Below are positions 42,656-51,969 of a stretch of DNA of 64,000 bases, piece after piece. Location: the NCBI RefSeq assembly GCF_026624755.1, contig NZ_JAPMXC010000010.1, positions 393,054 to 457,053 of the forward strand, read 5' to 3'. The stretch is from Robbsia betulipollinis. GTDB taxonomy: Bacteria; Pseudomonadota; Gammaproteobacteria; Burkholderiales; Burkholderiaceae. Every line of letters begins with the position of its first letter. Positions within the stretch are counted from its first letter, which is position 1. The notes beneath the pieces are model-generated. The model searched no databases. It worked only from the letters and a program-made list of their open reading frames with translations, and was not told where the DNA came from. Position numbers and translations under genes: made by a program.

Positions 42656-43396
42656 TCAGGCGTCGCCCAGCGTGCGTTTCAGGGCCGCGAAGAACAGTTC
42701 GCCCTGCAGGCGTTCGCCATGCATCTCGGCCGCGACGCGCGCGGCGAGTTCGGGCGGGTTCGACCGCACTTCCAGGCCGGTGGAGCGCGCCAGCACTTCC
42801 GCGGCGCACGCGCGCTCGAGAAAATACAGATCGTCGTAGGTGTGATCGAGGCGATCGCCGCAGACCACCACGCCATGGCTGCCCAGAAAAACGATATCGG
42901 CACCGTGCATGGCGCGGGCGATGCGCTCGCCCTCGGCCGCATCGAGCGCCAGGCCGTTGTAGGTGTCATCGATCGCGATGCGTCCGTGAAACCGCATCGC
43001 GTTCTGCGACAGCGTCGTGTCGGGTCCGCGCTGCCGCGTCAGGGTCAGCGCCGTCGCGTATGGCATATGGGTATGCATCACGCAGGCCTTGCCGGCGAGC
43101 CGATGGATGCCCGCATGGATGAACATCGCCGTGCTTTCGACCGGATGACGGCCGTAGCGCTTCGCGCCGTGCGCATCCACCAGCACGATGTCGTCGCCAC
43201 GCACTTCGTGCCACATCAAACCGCGCGGGTTCAGCAGGAAAAGATCGGGATGGTCGGGCAGCGCGACGCTGAAATGATTGCAGACCCCCTCGCCCAGCCC
43301 ATGGTGCGCGGCGGCGCGCAGCGCGAAGGCGAGATCGTGACGCAGGGCGGCAACCGGTGCGGCGTCGAAAAGGGCGAGAGCAGCATCGGGATGCAT
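42656..43396 (-). CDS. Class II aldolase/adducin-family protein
   Basis: A 246-residue metal-dependent class II aldolase fold (FucA/AraD/MtnB-like). Motifs: GLGEGVCNHFSVALPD, His pair in VMHTHMPYATALTL, and VFLGSHGVVVCGDRLDHTYDDLYFLE. GGAG lies about 7 bases before ATG 43396; the open frame to 43498 is untypical. Family members cleave phosphorylated sugars or act as dehydratases or decarboxylases. It is next to the LysR gene and may belong to the same catabolic unit, but is transcribed separately. Confidence 0.87.
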   Translation of the reverse strand: MHPDAALALFDAAPVAALRHDLAFALRAAAHHGLGEGVCNHFSVALPDHPDLFLLNPRGLMWHEVRGDDIVLVDAHGAKRYGRHPVESTAMFIHAGIHRLAGKACVMHTHMPYATALTLTRQRGPDTTLSQNAMRFHGRIAIDDTYNGLALDAAEGERIARAMHGADIVFLGSHGVVVCGDRLDHTYDDLYFLERACAAEVLARSTGLEVRSNPPELAARVAAEMHGERLQGELFFAALKRTLGDA

Positions 43397-43549
43397 CCCA
43401 TTCTCCGTGGTGTCGTGGGTCCGAGGGGGTAAGGCGAAAGAACGATGAAAGCCGCACGCGCGCACGCATTGGGGCGGCGCCATCTTAACATTCCTCACAA
43501 ACCGTTACACGAAGGCCGCCACGAATGACGCGGGAAGCGGTTTAATGAG

Positions 43550-45202
43550 ATGTCGATTCCCCGATCCGGCATCATGCGACTTCCGATCTCCAAGCGGTTT
43601 TCCGGCATCCTGTACATCGTCGCATCCCTGCATGCGTGCCGGCGTTCACGCCACCGTCTGCATCGTCCGCGAATGCTGACGGGCCTGGCGGTCCTGCTCG
43701 TCGCATCGCTGTGCGCGACGGCGTCCGCACGCAGTTTGCCCGATGGCCAGGCGGCGCGTTCCGGCGGGAGCGCGGCGGCGGGGGCGAGCACCGGAGCCGA
43801 CGCCGCGCGTGCGGCGAATACCGATGACGGCCGCATCATGAACGGCGACGACACGCGGTTTCTGCTCACGCGCACCGGATTCGCCCCCGACCGTCAGGAA
43901 GTCGCGAACGACATTGGCCTCACACGCGCCCAGGCCGTCGACCGGTTGCTGGCGGCCGGCCGCACCACGGCCTTCACGCCGCCGCCGGACTGGGCGTTTG
44001 CCTCGTTGCCGCTTCCGCAGGACAGACAACGCGATACTCCCGAGCAACGTCGCGCCGAGCAGCGCCTGCGGGGTCAGCGCTATGCCCAGGCACGTGCGTG
44101 GTGGGCGGGAGAGATGGCGCTCACGCCCTCCCCGCTGACGGAGCGCATGACGCTTTTCTGGCACAACCATTTCGTCTCCGGTCAGGACAAGGTGCCCTGG
44201 CCGCAACTCATGCTGGCGCAAAACGCACTGTTGCGGCGCGAGGCGCTGGGCAATTTCGGCGCGATGCTGCACGACGTCGCGCGCGACCCGGCGATGCTGC
44301 GTTATCTCGACGGCGCCAGCAACCGCAAGGGCCATCCGAACGAAAACTTCGCCCGCGAGGTGATGGAATTGTTCACCCTGGGCGAAGGGCATTACACGCA
44401 GCAGGACGTGGCCGAATCCGCGCGCGCCTACACCGGCTGGAGTCTCGACGCGCAGCAACGTTACGTCTGGAAGCCTGCGCTGCACGACGCGGGCATCAAG
44501 ACCGTGCTGGGGCGTACCGGCGCATTCGACGGCGACCAGATGCTCGACGTGCTGCTCGACCGGCCCGAAACGGCCCGTTTCGTCACGGCGAAGTTATGGC
44601 GGGAGTTCATTTCCGATACGCCGGACCCGGTGCAGGTGGCGCGCATCGCCGATGGGTTCCGGGCATCGCACTACGACATCCGCACCGTTCTGCGCGCGAT
44701 TTTCCTGTCCGACGATTTCTGGGCACAGGAAGGGCAGGCCACGCTGGCCCGTTCGCCGGTGAGTTTCGTGATCGGCACGATCAGGGCGTTCGACGTCCGT
44801 TACGACACCCCGCAGTTGCTTGCCGACACGATCCGCGGGCTGGGCGAGGATCTGTTCGAGCCGCCCAACGTCAAGGGCTGGCCGGGCGGTCAGGCCTGGA
44901 TCAACAGTTCGACGCTGCTTGCGCGCGAGCGGTTCGTGGCGCTGCTGTTTCGGTCCTCGGGTACGGGCAGGCCGACGCTGCCGCGTGCGGCCATGGCCGG
45001 CACGGGCGGGCTGCATTTCGATCCCGCCGTCTGGCTCGCCGCCTATGGCGCGTCGCCCACGGCGGTGCCCGACGCGGTGGTACGCCGGCGCATGATCCGC
45101 GCGGTGCTGCCCACCCATCCGATCGAACCCGTCGAGGACGACGGAACCGGCAGCGCGTTCCTGCAGGGCTTGCTGGCGGACCCGGTGTATCAACTCGAAT
45201 GA
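43550..45202 (+). CDS. Exported DUF1800 protein
   Basis: A 550-residue protein from ATG 43550. Alternative starts are 43574 and 43673, the last giving the clean signal peptide MLTGLAVLLVASLCATASA. After an Ala/Gly-rich linker, the DUF1800 domain runs from RFLLTRTGFAPDRQEV to the end. Typical features are MTLFWHNHFVSGQDKV, LDGASNRKGHPNENFAREVMELFTLGEGHYTQQDV and PPNVKGWPGGQAWI. The function is unknown. DUF1800 proteins are nearly always encoded beside DUF1501 proteins, as here, and are thought to act together in the cell envelope. Confidence 0.9.
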   Translation: MSIPRSGIMRLPISKRFSGILYIVASLHACRRSRHRLHRPRMLTGLAVLLVASLCATASARSLPDGQAARSGGSAAAGASTGADAARAANTDDGRIMNGDDTRFLLTRTGFAPDRQEVANDIGLTRAQAVDRLLAAGRTTAFTPPPDWAFASLPLPQDRQRDTPEQRRAEQRLRGQRYAQARAWWAGEMALTPSPLTERMTLFWHNHFVSGQDKVPWPQLMLAQNALLRREALGNFGAMLHDVARDPAMLRYLDGASNRKGHPNENFAREVMELFTLGEGHYTQQDVAESARAYTGWSLDAQQRYVWKPALHDAGIKTVLGRTGAFDGDQMLDVLLDRPETARFVTAKLWREFISDTPDPVQVARIADGFRASHYDIRTVLRAIFLSDDFWAQEGQATLARSPVSFVIGTIRAFDVRYDTPQLLADTIRGLGEDLFEPPNVKGWPGGQAWINSSTLLARERFVALLFRSSGTGRPTLPRAAMAGTGGLHFDPAVWLAAYGASPTAVPDAVVRRRMIRAVLPTHPIEPVEDDGTGSAFLQGLLADPVYQLE

Positions 45203-45247
45203 CGGCCGCCGCGCGCGCCGCGCCTGGCTTACTCAGGAATCTCGACC

Positions 45248-46474
45248 ATGAAACGACGTGATGTGCTTCTGACGTGCGCGGCGGCGCTGGGTGTGGGCTG
45301 GGCGGGGACGGGTTGGGCCGCGCGGACGGCCCTGGCGACAGGGGCCGGCCTGGCACCGCGTTACGACCGTCTGCTGATTCTGATCGAGCTCAAGGGCGGC
45401 AATGACGGCCTCAACACCGTCATTCCGTATGCCGATCCCGCCTACGCGCGCCTGCGTCCCACCATCGGCATCGCCCGCGACGCGGTCATTTCGCTGGACG
45501 AGCGCACGGGACTGCATCCGGCGATGCGCGCCTTGCTGCCGCTGTGGGAGGACCGACAGCTCGCGATCGTGCAGGGCGTCAGCTATCCTTCCCCCAATCT
45601 TTCGCATTTCCGGTCGATCGAAATCTGGGATACCGCCTCGGCCGCGGACGAGTATCTGCGCGCCGGGTGGTTGTCGCGCGCGTTCGCGCAGCAGCCGGTG
45701 CCACCGGGTTTCGCGGCCGACGCGGTGGTGATCGGCAGCGCCGAGATGGGGCCGCTTGGCAACGGCGCGCGCGCGATCGCGCTCGTCAATCCGGCGCAGT
45801 TCATGCGCGATGCGCATTTGACGCGGCTGGTGAACACGCACGGCGACAACCCGGAGATGGCGCATATTCTCGACGTGCAGCGCGACATCACGCGGGCGGC
45901 GGACCGACTGCGCCCCAGCGGCGCGCAACGTATCCTGAAAACGGGCTTTCCCGCCGGCCAGTTCGGCAACGCGGTCAAAACGGCGATGCAGGTCGTCGCC
46001 GCCACCGATGAGGGTGCCGCCGGACAGCCGCCGGGCGCAAGCGCCGGCGTTCCGGTGCTCAAAATCACCCTCAACGGTTTCGATACCCACCACGATCAAC
46101 CGGGGCAGCAGGAAGCCTTGCTGCGCCAGTTCGCCGAAGGCATGGCGGCGATGCGCGGTGCGCTGGTCGAAATGAACCGGTGGGATTCGACCCTCGTCAT
46201 GACCTATGCGGAGTTCGGACGGCGCGCGCGCGAAAACGACAGCCGCGGCACCGATCACGGCACCGTCGCACCGCATTTCGTGGCTGGCGGCGCGGTGGCG
46301 GGCGGTCTTTACGGCATGCCTCCCGCGCTGAGCCAACTGGATGGCAACGGCAATCTGCCGACAGGCGTCGATTTCCGCTCGCTCTACGCCACCGTCCTCG
46401 ACCACTGGTGGGGCGTGGACGCGCGACGCGTCCTGAATCAGCGGTTCCCGACGCTGCCCCTGTTGCGGGTGTGA
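45248..46474 (+). CDS. Exported DUF1501 (sulfatase-like fold) protein
   Basis: A 408-residue partner of the DUF1800 protein. The N-terminus MKRRDVLLTCAAALGVGWAGTGWAA is a Tat-like leader (RR-D). DUF1501 motifs are LILIELKGGNDGLNTVIPYADPAYARLRP, YPSPNLSHFRSIEIWDTA, LNGFDTHHDQPGQQ, and TYAEFGRRARENDSRGTDHGTVAPHFVAGG. It may be a metal-dependent hydrolase of alkaline-phosphatase fold. The gap to the upstream gene is 45 bp; they form an operon. Confidence 0.9.
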   Translation: MKRRDVLLTCAAALGVGWAGTGWAARTALATGAGLAPRYDRLLILIELKGGNDGLNTVIPYADPAYARLRPTIGIARDAVISLDERTGLHPAMRALLPLWEDRQLAIVQGVSYPSPNLSHFRSIEIWDTASAADEYLRAGWLSRAFAQQPVPPGFAADAVVIGSAEMGPLGNGARAIALVNPAQFMRDAHLTRLVNTHGDNPEMAHILDVQRDITRAADRLRPSGAQRILKTGFPAGQFGNAVKTAMQVVAATDEGAAGQPPGASAGVPVLKITLNGFDTHHDQPGQQEALLRQFAEGMAAMRGALVEMNRWDSTLVMTYAEFGRRARENDSRGTDHGTVAPHFVAGGAVAGGLYGMPPALSQLDGNGNLPTGVDFRSLYATVLDHWWGVDARRVLNQRFPTLPLLRV

Positions 46475-46487
46475 GACCGGCGAGTCG

Positions 46488-46691
46488 TCACGCAAGGTCG
46501 CGGTGCATCACACCTTCCTTTTCCCACGATGCGCCGAATGCCTCGGGATGGGCGCGTAGCCCTTCCGGACGGAGCCTGCGAAAGTCGTCGGCATCCCCGG
46601 CATTCAGGCGCCGCAGGATAGGAGACGGTTGAGTCTGGTTCACGAGGCGATCCGTGTCCGAAAGCCGCCAGACGGTTCCGGAAAGACGCAT
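46488..46691 (-). pseudogene. Truncated GNAT N-acetyltransferase remnant
   Basis: A 67-codon frame whose middle, PILRRLNAGDADDFRRLRPEGLRAHPEAFGASWEKE, reads as the N-terminal beta1-alpha1-alpha2 region of a GNAT acetyltransferase. It stops after VMHRDLA, so the acetyl-CoA binding core (about 100 residues) is missing; the DUF1501 gene end lies there instead. It is most likely the stub of a deleted or overwritten gene. Confidence 0.55.
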
Positions 46692-47083
46692 GACCGCGCC
46701 GGGTGCAGGCTATCTCATATATAAAAATTATCAATTATCCGAGATCGATAGTATCGAATATGATGCCTTCATCGACACTTTCACGGAAGACCATCATGAC
46801 GCCATTTCCCGCTTATCTCGGTTCCTCGGCCATTGGCACTGCCGGTCCGCGGCGCTGGTCATTGCTGCGCGGCATGGTGACGCGGGGCCTCTCGCGGCTG
46901 GCACTGGCGCTCTGAAGCGTCGCGCACCGCCCGGACGGATAATGAGAGGCTGATCGCCAGGTCGGTCGAAATCGGCGGCGCCTTCGGTGGCGGTCCGCAC
47001 CCGCGCCGCGCCTTGGCGCATGATTCCGGCAGCCTCCGGCATGCGCACCCCGGCGTTCAACCGGAATGCGTGGCGTCAGACGG
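46692..47083. other. Intergenic stretch with AT-rich promoter-like region
   Basis: About 390 bp without a firm gene. From 46710 to 46770 the DNA is unusually AT-rich. It holds a perfect 13-bp palindrome TCGATAGTATCGA (46745-46757) and a -10-like TATGAT (46759-46764). A 39-codon frame from ATG 46796 to 46915 (MTPFPAYLGSSAIGTAGPRR then WSLLRGMVTRGLSRLALAL), with GGAAG upstream, could be a small protein, but nothing confirms it. Near the end, GCGCATG (47016-47022) and CATGCGC (47040-47046) form an inverted repeat 38 bp downstream of the mmsA stop. Confidence 0.4.
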
Positions 47084-48595
47084 TCATTTGGAGAACGGCA
47101 TGGCGAACTCGGCGCCCTTGCCGATGCTCTCCGGCCAGCGCTGCAGGATCGACTTTTGTTTCGTGTAAAAGCGGACGCCTTCCTCGCCGTAGGCATGCAT
47201 GTCGCCGAACAGGCTGCGTTTCCAACCGCCGAAACCGTGCCATGCCATGGGAACCGGAATGGGCACGTTGATGCCCACCATGCCTACCTGGATCTGCCGC
47301 CCGAATTCCCGAGCGACATTGCCGTCGCGGGTATAGCACGCGACGCCGTTGCCGAACTCGTGACGGTTGACGAGTTCCACCGCCTCGGCGAAATCCCTGA
47401 CGCGCACGCACGCCAGAACCGGGCCGAAAATCTCCTCTTTATAAATCCGCATTTCCGGCGTGACATGGTCGAACAGCGTGCCGCCGGTGAAGAAACCGCC
47501 TTCGCGGCCCGCCACCTTCAGTCCGCGGCCATCGACGACAAGCTGCGCACCTTCTTCCACGCCGATTCCGATATATCCCTCGATGCGTTCGAGGGCCTGT
47601 CCGGTCACCACGGGTCCCATTTCCGCGTCGGGTTCCATGCCGTCCTTGATCACCAGCTGGCGCGCGCGTTCCGCAAGACGCGGAACGATCTGGTCGGCAA
47701 CGTCGCCGACCAGGACCGCCACCGAGATCGCCATGCAGCGTTCTCCGGCCGACCCATAGCCGGCACCGATCAAGCCGTCGATCGCCTGGTCCAGGTCGGC
47801 ATCGGGCATCACGACCATATGATTCTTCGCGCCGCCCAAGGCTTGCACGCGCTTGCCGTTCCTGGCTCCGGTTTCGTAGATATAGTTCGCGATCGGCGTC
47901 GAGCCGACGAAACTCACCGCCTGCACATCGGGGTGTTGCAGGAGGGCGTCGACCACCGTTTTATCGCCCTGCACGACATTGAAGACGCCGTCGGGGAGGC
48001 CGGCTTCCCTGAGCAATCGCGCCATGAAAATTCCGGCGGACGGGTCGCGCTCGCTGGGCTTCAGAATGAAGGTGTTGCCGGCGGCGATGGCTACCGGATA
48101 CATCCAGCACGGTACCATGCAGGGAAAATTGAACGGCGTGATGCCGGCGACCACGCCAAGGGGCTGGCGGACCGTCCAGTTGTCCATTCCGGTGGAGACT
48201 TGCTCGGTGTAGTCGCCCTTCAACAGCTGCGGGATGCCGCATGCGAACTCGATGACGTCGATGCCGCGGGCCACCTCGCCCTGCGCGTCGGAAAATACCT
48301 TGCCGTGTTCCGCCGTGATGATGGCGGCCAATTCGTCCTTGTGCCGGTTCATCAACTCGAGGAATGCGAACATGACACGCGCGCGGCGGATGGGCGGTAC
48401 GTTGGCCCACTTCGGGAAAGCCGCTTTCGCGGCCGCGACGGCAGCCTCGACGTCGGCGATCTCGCCAAGCAAAAGTCGACGCGGTGATTGGCCCGTCGCG
48501 GGATTGAAGACAGGTTGCGTCCGCGAGCCTGAACCACGCACCTCGGCGCCGCCGATGAAATGCATGACATCGGACGTTTCTTGATAACTTTGCAC
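47084..48595 (-). CDS. mmsA: Methylmalonate-semialdehyde dehydrogenase (CoA-acylating)
   Basis: Converts methylmalonate semialdehyde or malonate semialdehyde to propionyl- or acetyl-CoA (EC 1.2.1.27), in valine, thymine, beta-alanine or inositol catabolism. It has 503 residues. The catalytic Cys lies in [73 protein letters not shown] and [20 protein letters not shown] are MmsA signatures. The start is GTG 48595 with GAGGT about 6 bases upstream; ATG 48565 would cut the N-terminus. Divergent from a LysR gene. beta-Ureidopropionate-type products of pyrimidine ring opening could feed this step, but that link is speculative. Confidence 0.93.
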   Translation of the reverse strand: MQSYQETSDVMHFIGGAEVRGSGSRTQPVFNPATGQSPRRLLLGEIADVEAAVAAAKAAFPKWANVPPIRRARVMFAFLELMNRHKDELAAIITAEHGKVFSDAQGEVARGIDVIEFACGIPQLLKGDYTEQVSTGMDNWTVRQPLGVVAGITPFNFPCMVPCWMYPVAIAAGNTFILKPSERDPSAGIFMARLLREAGLPDGVFNVVQGDKTVVDALLQHPDVQAVSFVGSTPIANYIYETGARNGKRVQALGGAKNHMVVMPDADLDQAIDGLIGAGYGSAGERCMAISVAVLVGDVADQIVPRLAERARQLVIKDGMEPDAEMGPVVTGQALERIEGYIGIGVEEGAQLVVDGRGLKVAGREGGFFTGGTLFDHVTPEMRIYKEEIFGPVLACVRVRDFAEAVELVNRHEFGNGVACYTRDGNVAREFGRQIQVGMVGINVPIPVPMAWHGFGGWKRSLFGDMHAYGEEGVRFYTKQKSILQRWPESIGKGAEFAMPFSK

Positions 48596-48675
48596 GTGAC
48601 ACCTCGCCGGTTGACTGTTCGGTAGGGGTAGTCTATGGCGGAAGAACCGCACCGGAAAGCGGTGCTTTCAAAACT

Positions 48676-48699
48676 AATTGTTTTCCCTGGTGAACAATT
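48676..48699. promoter_or_regulatory. LysR operator beside mmsA regulator
   Basis: AATTGTT (48676-48682), 10 bases, and AACAATT (48693-48699) form a perfect 7-bp inverted repeat containing a T-N11-A LysR box. It ends two bases before the LysR start codon at 48702 in the divergent mmsA-lysR region, so it suits autorepression and control of mmsA. Confidence 0.5.
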
Positions 48700-48701
48700 G
48701 C

Positions 48702-49652
48702 ATGAATGAGATCCGCAGCGTCGAAGGTTTATGGTTCCATCTCCACTGGCTCGTCGTACTCAGCGAGCAGGGATCATATACGCGGGCTGCCGCGCGGTTG
48801 AATGTCAGCAAAGCTGCCATGAGCCAGAAAATCGCCGAGTTGGAACGCGTCGCGGGCATCGCGCTCGTGCAACGAACGACCCGCAGCGTGCGCTTCACCG
48901 ATGCCGGGGAACGTTTGGTCGAAAGCACGCGATTGCAGTTCGAAGAAATCGCATCCAATTTTCTGAATGTGCGGGAGATGGCCGGCGTGGCGCGTGGTCT
49001 GATAAGAGTGACCGCGCCGGTCGCATTCGCCCGTCAGCAGCTGGTGCCGAGGATGGCGCCGTTTCTAAGGGACAATCCCGAGGTCAAGGTGGAATTGGAA
49101 GTCTCGGATCGGCTCAGTGCCATTTCCACGGAGGGATTCGATCTGGCGATCCGCCACAGCGCGCATGTTCCCGATACGCATGTCGCCCTGAAGCTTTGCG
49201 AGACGAAATCCGTGATTGTCGCCACCCGGGAATACCTCGAGAGAAAGGGACGTCCCGAGCATCCCGGGGATTTGGCGCGGCACGACTGCCTGTTTTACCT
49301 GCGTGCGCGCGGGCCCGCCGAATGGGCCTTCCGATCGAATGCGGAAAAACGGACGCCGGAGCCGGTGCAGGTGGTGAAAGTCGACGGCGCATTTGCCGCG
49401 AACAACAGCGAATCGCTACGGGATGCCGCGCTCGACGGTCTCGGCATCGCGCTGCTGCCGGATTTCACCGCGCAGACGGCGGTACAGGATGGCCGGCTGG
49501 AAATATTGCTCGATGACTGGCATCCAACCAATGCTTTTGCCGATCAGTTATTCGTCGTGCGGCCTTACGCGGCACAGGTCCCGAGAGCCATCGATCTGTT
49601 TACAACCTATCTTCGTGAAAAATTCGTCGGCGGTTTTCCGTTACGCCGATGA
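48702..49652 (+). CDS. LysR-type transcriptional regulator, divergent from mmsA
   Basis: A 316-residue LysR protein. ATG 48702 gives MNEIRSVEGLWFHLHWLVVLSEQGSYTRAAARLNVSKAAMSQKIAELER; the HTH is complete and the CrgA-type motif LVQRTTRSVRFTDAGERLVEST follows. The effector domain begins GLIRVTAPVAFARQQLVPRM. It probably regulates mmsA through the dyad at 48676-48699. Its 3' end overlaps the convergent FUSC gene by 12 bp. Confidence 0.9.
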   Translation: MNEIRSVEGLWFHLHWLVVLSEQGSYTRAAARLNVSKAAMSQKIAELERVAGIALVQRTTRSVRFTDAGERLVESTRLQFEEIASNFLNVREMAGVARGLIRVTAPVAFARQQLVPRMAPFLRDNPEVKVELEVSDRLSAISTEGFDLAIRHSAHVPDTHVALKLCETKSVIVATREYLERKGRPEHPGDLARHDCLFYLRARGPAEWAFRSNAEKRTPEPVQVVKVDGAFAANNSESLRDAALDGLGIALLPDFTAQTAVQDGRLEILLDDWHPTNAFADQLFVVRPYAAQVPRAIDLFTTYLREKFVGGFPLRR

Positions 49653-51668
49653 ACCCCGCGGTGGGGAGCGGTCCGCTGGCCGCCATACGCGCTTCGGCAT
49701 GAACCCCGGCCACCTGACCGGCCATTTGCCCGATGACGTCGCCGATATGCGCGCCAAACGTTCGGCCAGTTGCCGCGTCGCGCCGTCCAGTTGCGCCAGC
49801 GCCGGCGACGTGTCTGCGGGTAGGGCGTCGATAGGCGTTTCGCTGGATGCGCTCACGGTGGCCAGCCTGTTTCGACCCACTGCGTCCGCGCCGCCTTCCG
49901 GGGAAGATCCCGCTGTGCCGTTATCCGCCGCATGGACCTCGATCAAGACATCCAGCCGATGCATGATTGCGTCGAGGTGTTCGCGCTGCCGGTCGCGCGC
50001 GTTCGCATCCGTCGCCCCCGCCGTTCCCGCCGTTCCCGCTGTCGCGAGCCGGCTCAGTTCCCGCGCCGCGTGCAGACAGGCGAACAAGGAACCCAGCGCC
50101 AGTTCGTGCCCGGGATTCCAGGCGAAGACCCGCTGCGTCTGAAACGGCCGCCATGCAACACGCAGGTCATGCCAGCTGCGGTCCAGCCGGCGCATCGCCG
50201 TGCCAGGAGTGTCCGGCGTGGCCTGAGGTGCGCCGGTGCTTGCCTGGAGGCTCATGCGCAGGGCACGCAACACCGCCAGCAAACGGGTTTCGATATGACG
50301 CGTCGCCGTGAGCGGCATCAGCACGAAGGCGACGGCGAACGACACCAGACAGCCGGTCAGCACTTCCTCGATGCGCGCGGTCACCAGCGGCCGGATCGCG
50401 AAGCCCAGTTCGGCGTACACGAGTCCCACCAGCACGGTGATGAAAAAGACGCCGCGGGAATAGGCATGGAGGATGGTATAGGCCCAGCCGAACACGCAAA
50501 GCACCATGACCAGGACCATCAGGACAGGTGTGGCATGCAGGGCCGTCGCCAAAAGGACGCTGGTCAGCGCGCCTGCCAGCGTGCCGGCCAATCGTTCCAT
50601 GCCGCGGTAAAGGGTATCGGCGCGGGACCGCGTGCCCAGGAACACGACGAAGGTGGTGATGACCGCCCAGAACCAGCGTTCGGGCGAGAGCGCATGACCG
50701 ATCGCCATGGCGATCACCGCGGCGCTTGCAGCCCGCAGCGCGTGGCGCCAGGCGAGCCGGGCCTGCAGGTCGGCCCAGCGTAGCCGCGCGGGGGCGTGGC
50801 GCGTAACCGGCGCGAGCGCGGGCGCGTCCCATAGGCGTTCACCCGCGTCGAGACGCGCGATCGCCCGTGCCAGGCGCTCGACGCCGGCCTCGACCGCTGC
50901 CGTTGCCGAAGCCGAAGCCGAAGCCAGCTGACCGGCGGCGACTTCGAGTTCCACCAGCCGTTCGCGTATCGGTAGCGCGTCCGCTTCGCCGAGCAGGGAA
51001 AGATGTTCCTCGACGGCGAGCGCCGCTTCGTTGAGCGCCGACAGGGGCACGTCGAGCGCGGCATCGGGCGCGGTGCGATGCAGCGCCAGTACCCGGCGCG
51101 CACGCAATGTGACGGTGCGCAGCGCCAGCCGGCGCATGCGCGCCGGATGGGCGGGCAGGATCAAGCGTCCGACCAGCGACACCACGACCGGGCCGGAGAC
51201 GGACAGCGCGAGCATGGTGAGCGCCTGCGCCGGCGCGGGATGCAGGTACAGACCCAGGTAAAAGGTCACGAAGCCGGTCATCGCGCAACCGAGCGCACGC
51301 GGGCCGCAGGCCTGGCAGAGAATGCCGACGAACAGAATCGCGACGAAGCCGAGATCGGCGAGGCGGGCATGCGGCGCCAGCAGCGACGCCAGCGCGAAAC
51401 TCGCGGAACTGCACAGATAAAGGGAGAGCAGGGAAGCGTACCAGCCGGCACGGCGCGGTTCGCGGATGAAGAGCGGCGCGATCATCGCGAACAGCATGCC
51501 GAGCGCGGCGAGCGTGGGCGGTTGCCGGTGCAGCACGGTCCAGCCGATGCCGAGCGCCCCCGTCGAGGCGCAGCCCAACGCCGAGCGAAAGGCCGTGCGC
51601 AGTCGTACGAGGCCGGGGTCCACCAACCGCAAACGGTCGGCGACGCGCGAGAACGCGACAATGATCAT
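49641..51668 (-). CDS. FUSC-family membrane transporter (aromatic acid exporter AaeB/YccS-like)
   Basis: A 675-residue inner membrane protein with two hydrophobic blocks of about six helices each. Block one runs from FRSALGCASTGALGIGWTVLHRQPPTLAALGMLFAMIAPLF; block two from HALRAASAAVIAMAIGHALSPERWFWAVITTFVVFLGTRSRADTLYRGMERLAGTLAG, the FUSC signature. A soluble helical domain separates them. Relatives export hydroxylated aromatic acids or confer fusaric acid resistance. The C-terminus carries TAGTAGATD repeats and a Ser/Thr-rich tail. ATG 51668 is preceded by a leader with two strong hairpins. Confidence 0.88.
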   Translation of the reverse strand: MIIVAFSRVADRLRLVDPGLVRLRTAFRSALGCASTGALGIGWTVLHRQPPTLAALGMLFAMIAPLFIREPRRAGWYASLLSLYLCSSASFALASLLAPHARLADLGFVAILFVGILCQACGPRALGCAMTGFVTFYLGLYLHPAPAQALTMLALSVSGPVVVSLVGRLILPAHPARMRRLALRTVTLRARRVLALHRTAPDAALDVPLSALNEAALAVEEHLSLLGEADALPIRERLVELEVAAGQLASASASATAAVEAGVERLARAIARLDAGERLWDAPALAPVTRHAPARLRWADLQARLAWRHALRAASAAVIAMAIGHALSPERWFWAVITTFVVFLGTRSRADTLYRGMERLAGTLAGALTSVLLATALHATPVLMVLVMVLCVFGWAYTILHAYSRGVFFITVLVGLVYAELGFAIRPLVTARIEEVLTGCLVSFAVAFVLMPLTATRHIETRLLAVLRALRMSLQASTGAPQATPDTPGTAMRRLDRSWHDLRVAWRPFQTQRVFAWNPGHELALGSLFACLHAARELSRLATAGTAGTAGATDANARDRQREHLDAIMHRLDVLIEVHAADNGTAGSSPEGGADAVGRNRLATVSASSETPIDALPADTSPALAQLDGATRQLAERLARISATSSGKWPVRWPGFMPKRVWRPADRSPPRGSSA

Positions 51669-51688
51669 GATCGATGATTCCAGTCCTG

Positions 51689-51744
51689 GCGCGCGTTTCC
51701 CGCTTGTGACGGAAAACGCGCGCGGCGGCCATGCCGCCTTTTTT
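51689..51744 (+). terminator. Tandem hairpins ending in T6, read on the plus strand
   Basis: Hairpin 1 pairs GCGCGCGTTTCC (51689-51700) with GGAAAACGCGCGC (51711-51723), with one bulged base and a 10-base loop. Hairpin 2 directly abuts it: GGCGGC (51724-51729), loop CAT, GCCGCC (51733-51738), then TTTTTT (51739-51744). The second is a textbook intrinsic terminator, but no plus-strand gene lies nearby upstream; on the minus strand it falls in the FUSC leader. The rest of the 51669-51969 gap has a GCATGCATGCATGC palindrome (51859-51872) and no gene I can support. Confidence 0.6.
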
Positions 51745-51969
51745 CGACGAGCGCCGCCCGCGCCGCCCGCCGGGATCACCGGTGGCGTGCGCGAGGCGAC
51801 GGTAAGTACCGCGTGCTACGTATTGCTGTCTCTTCTACTGATGGGTTCGCCCGTGGCGGCATGCATGCATGCGGCGGCAGGGCGGGGTCGCGACGACGCC
51901 ATCACCCGTGCGGGCGGGACATGACGGGCATGATAGCGGGAAAAAAATGACCAGGGAGCAGGCAGTGGT

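Noticed and set aside
46654-46953. 99-codon plus-strand frame starting inside the GNAT stub
   Set aside because: Overlaps the GNAT remnant antisense, has no recognisable domain and no good ribosome binding site; the shorter frame from 46796 is slightly better but still unproven.
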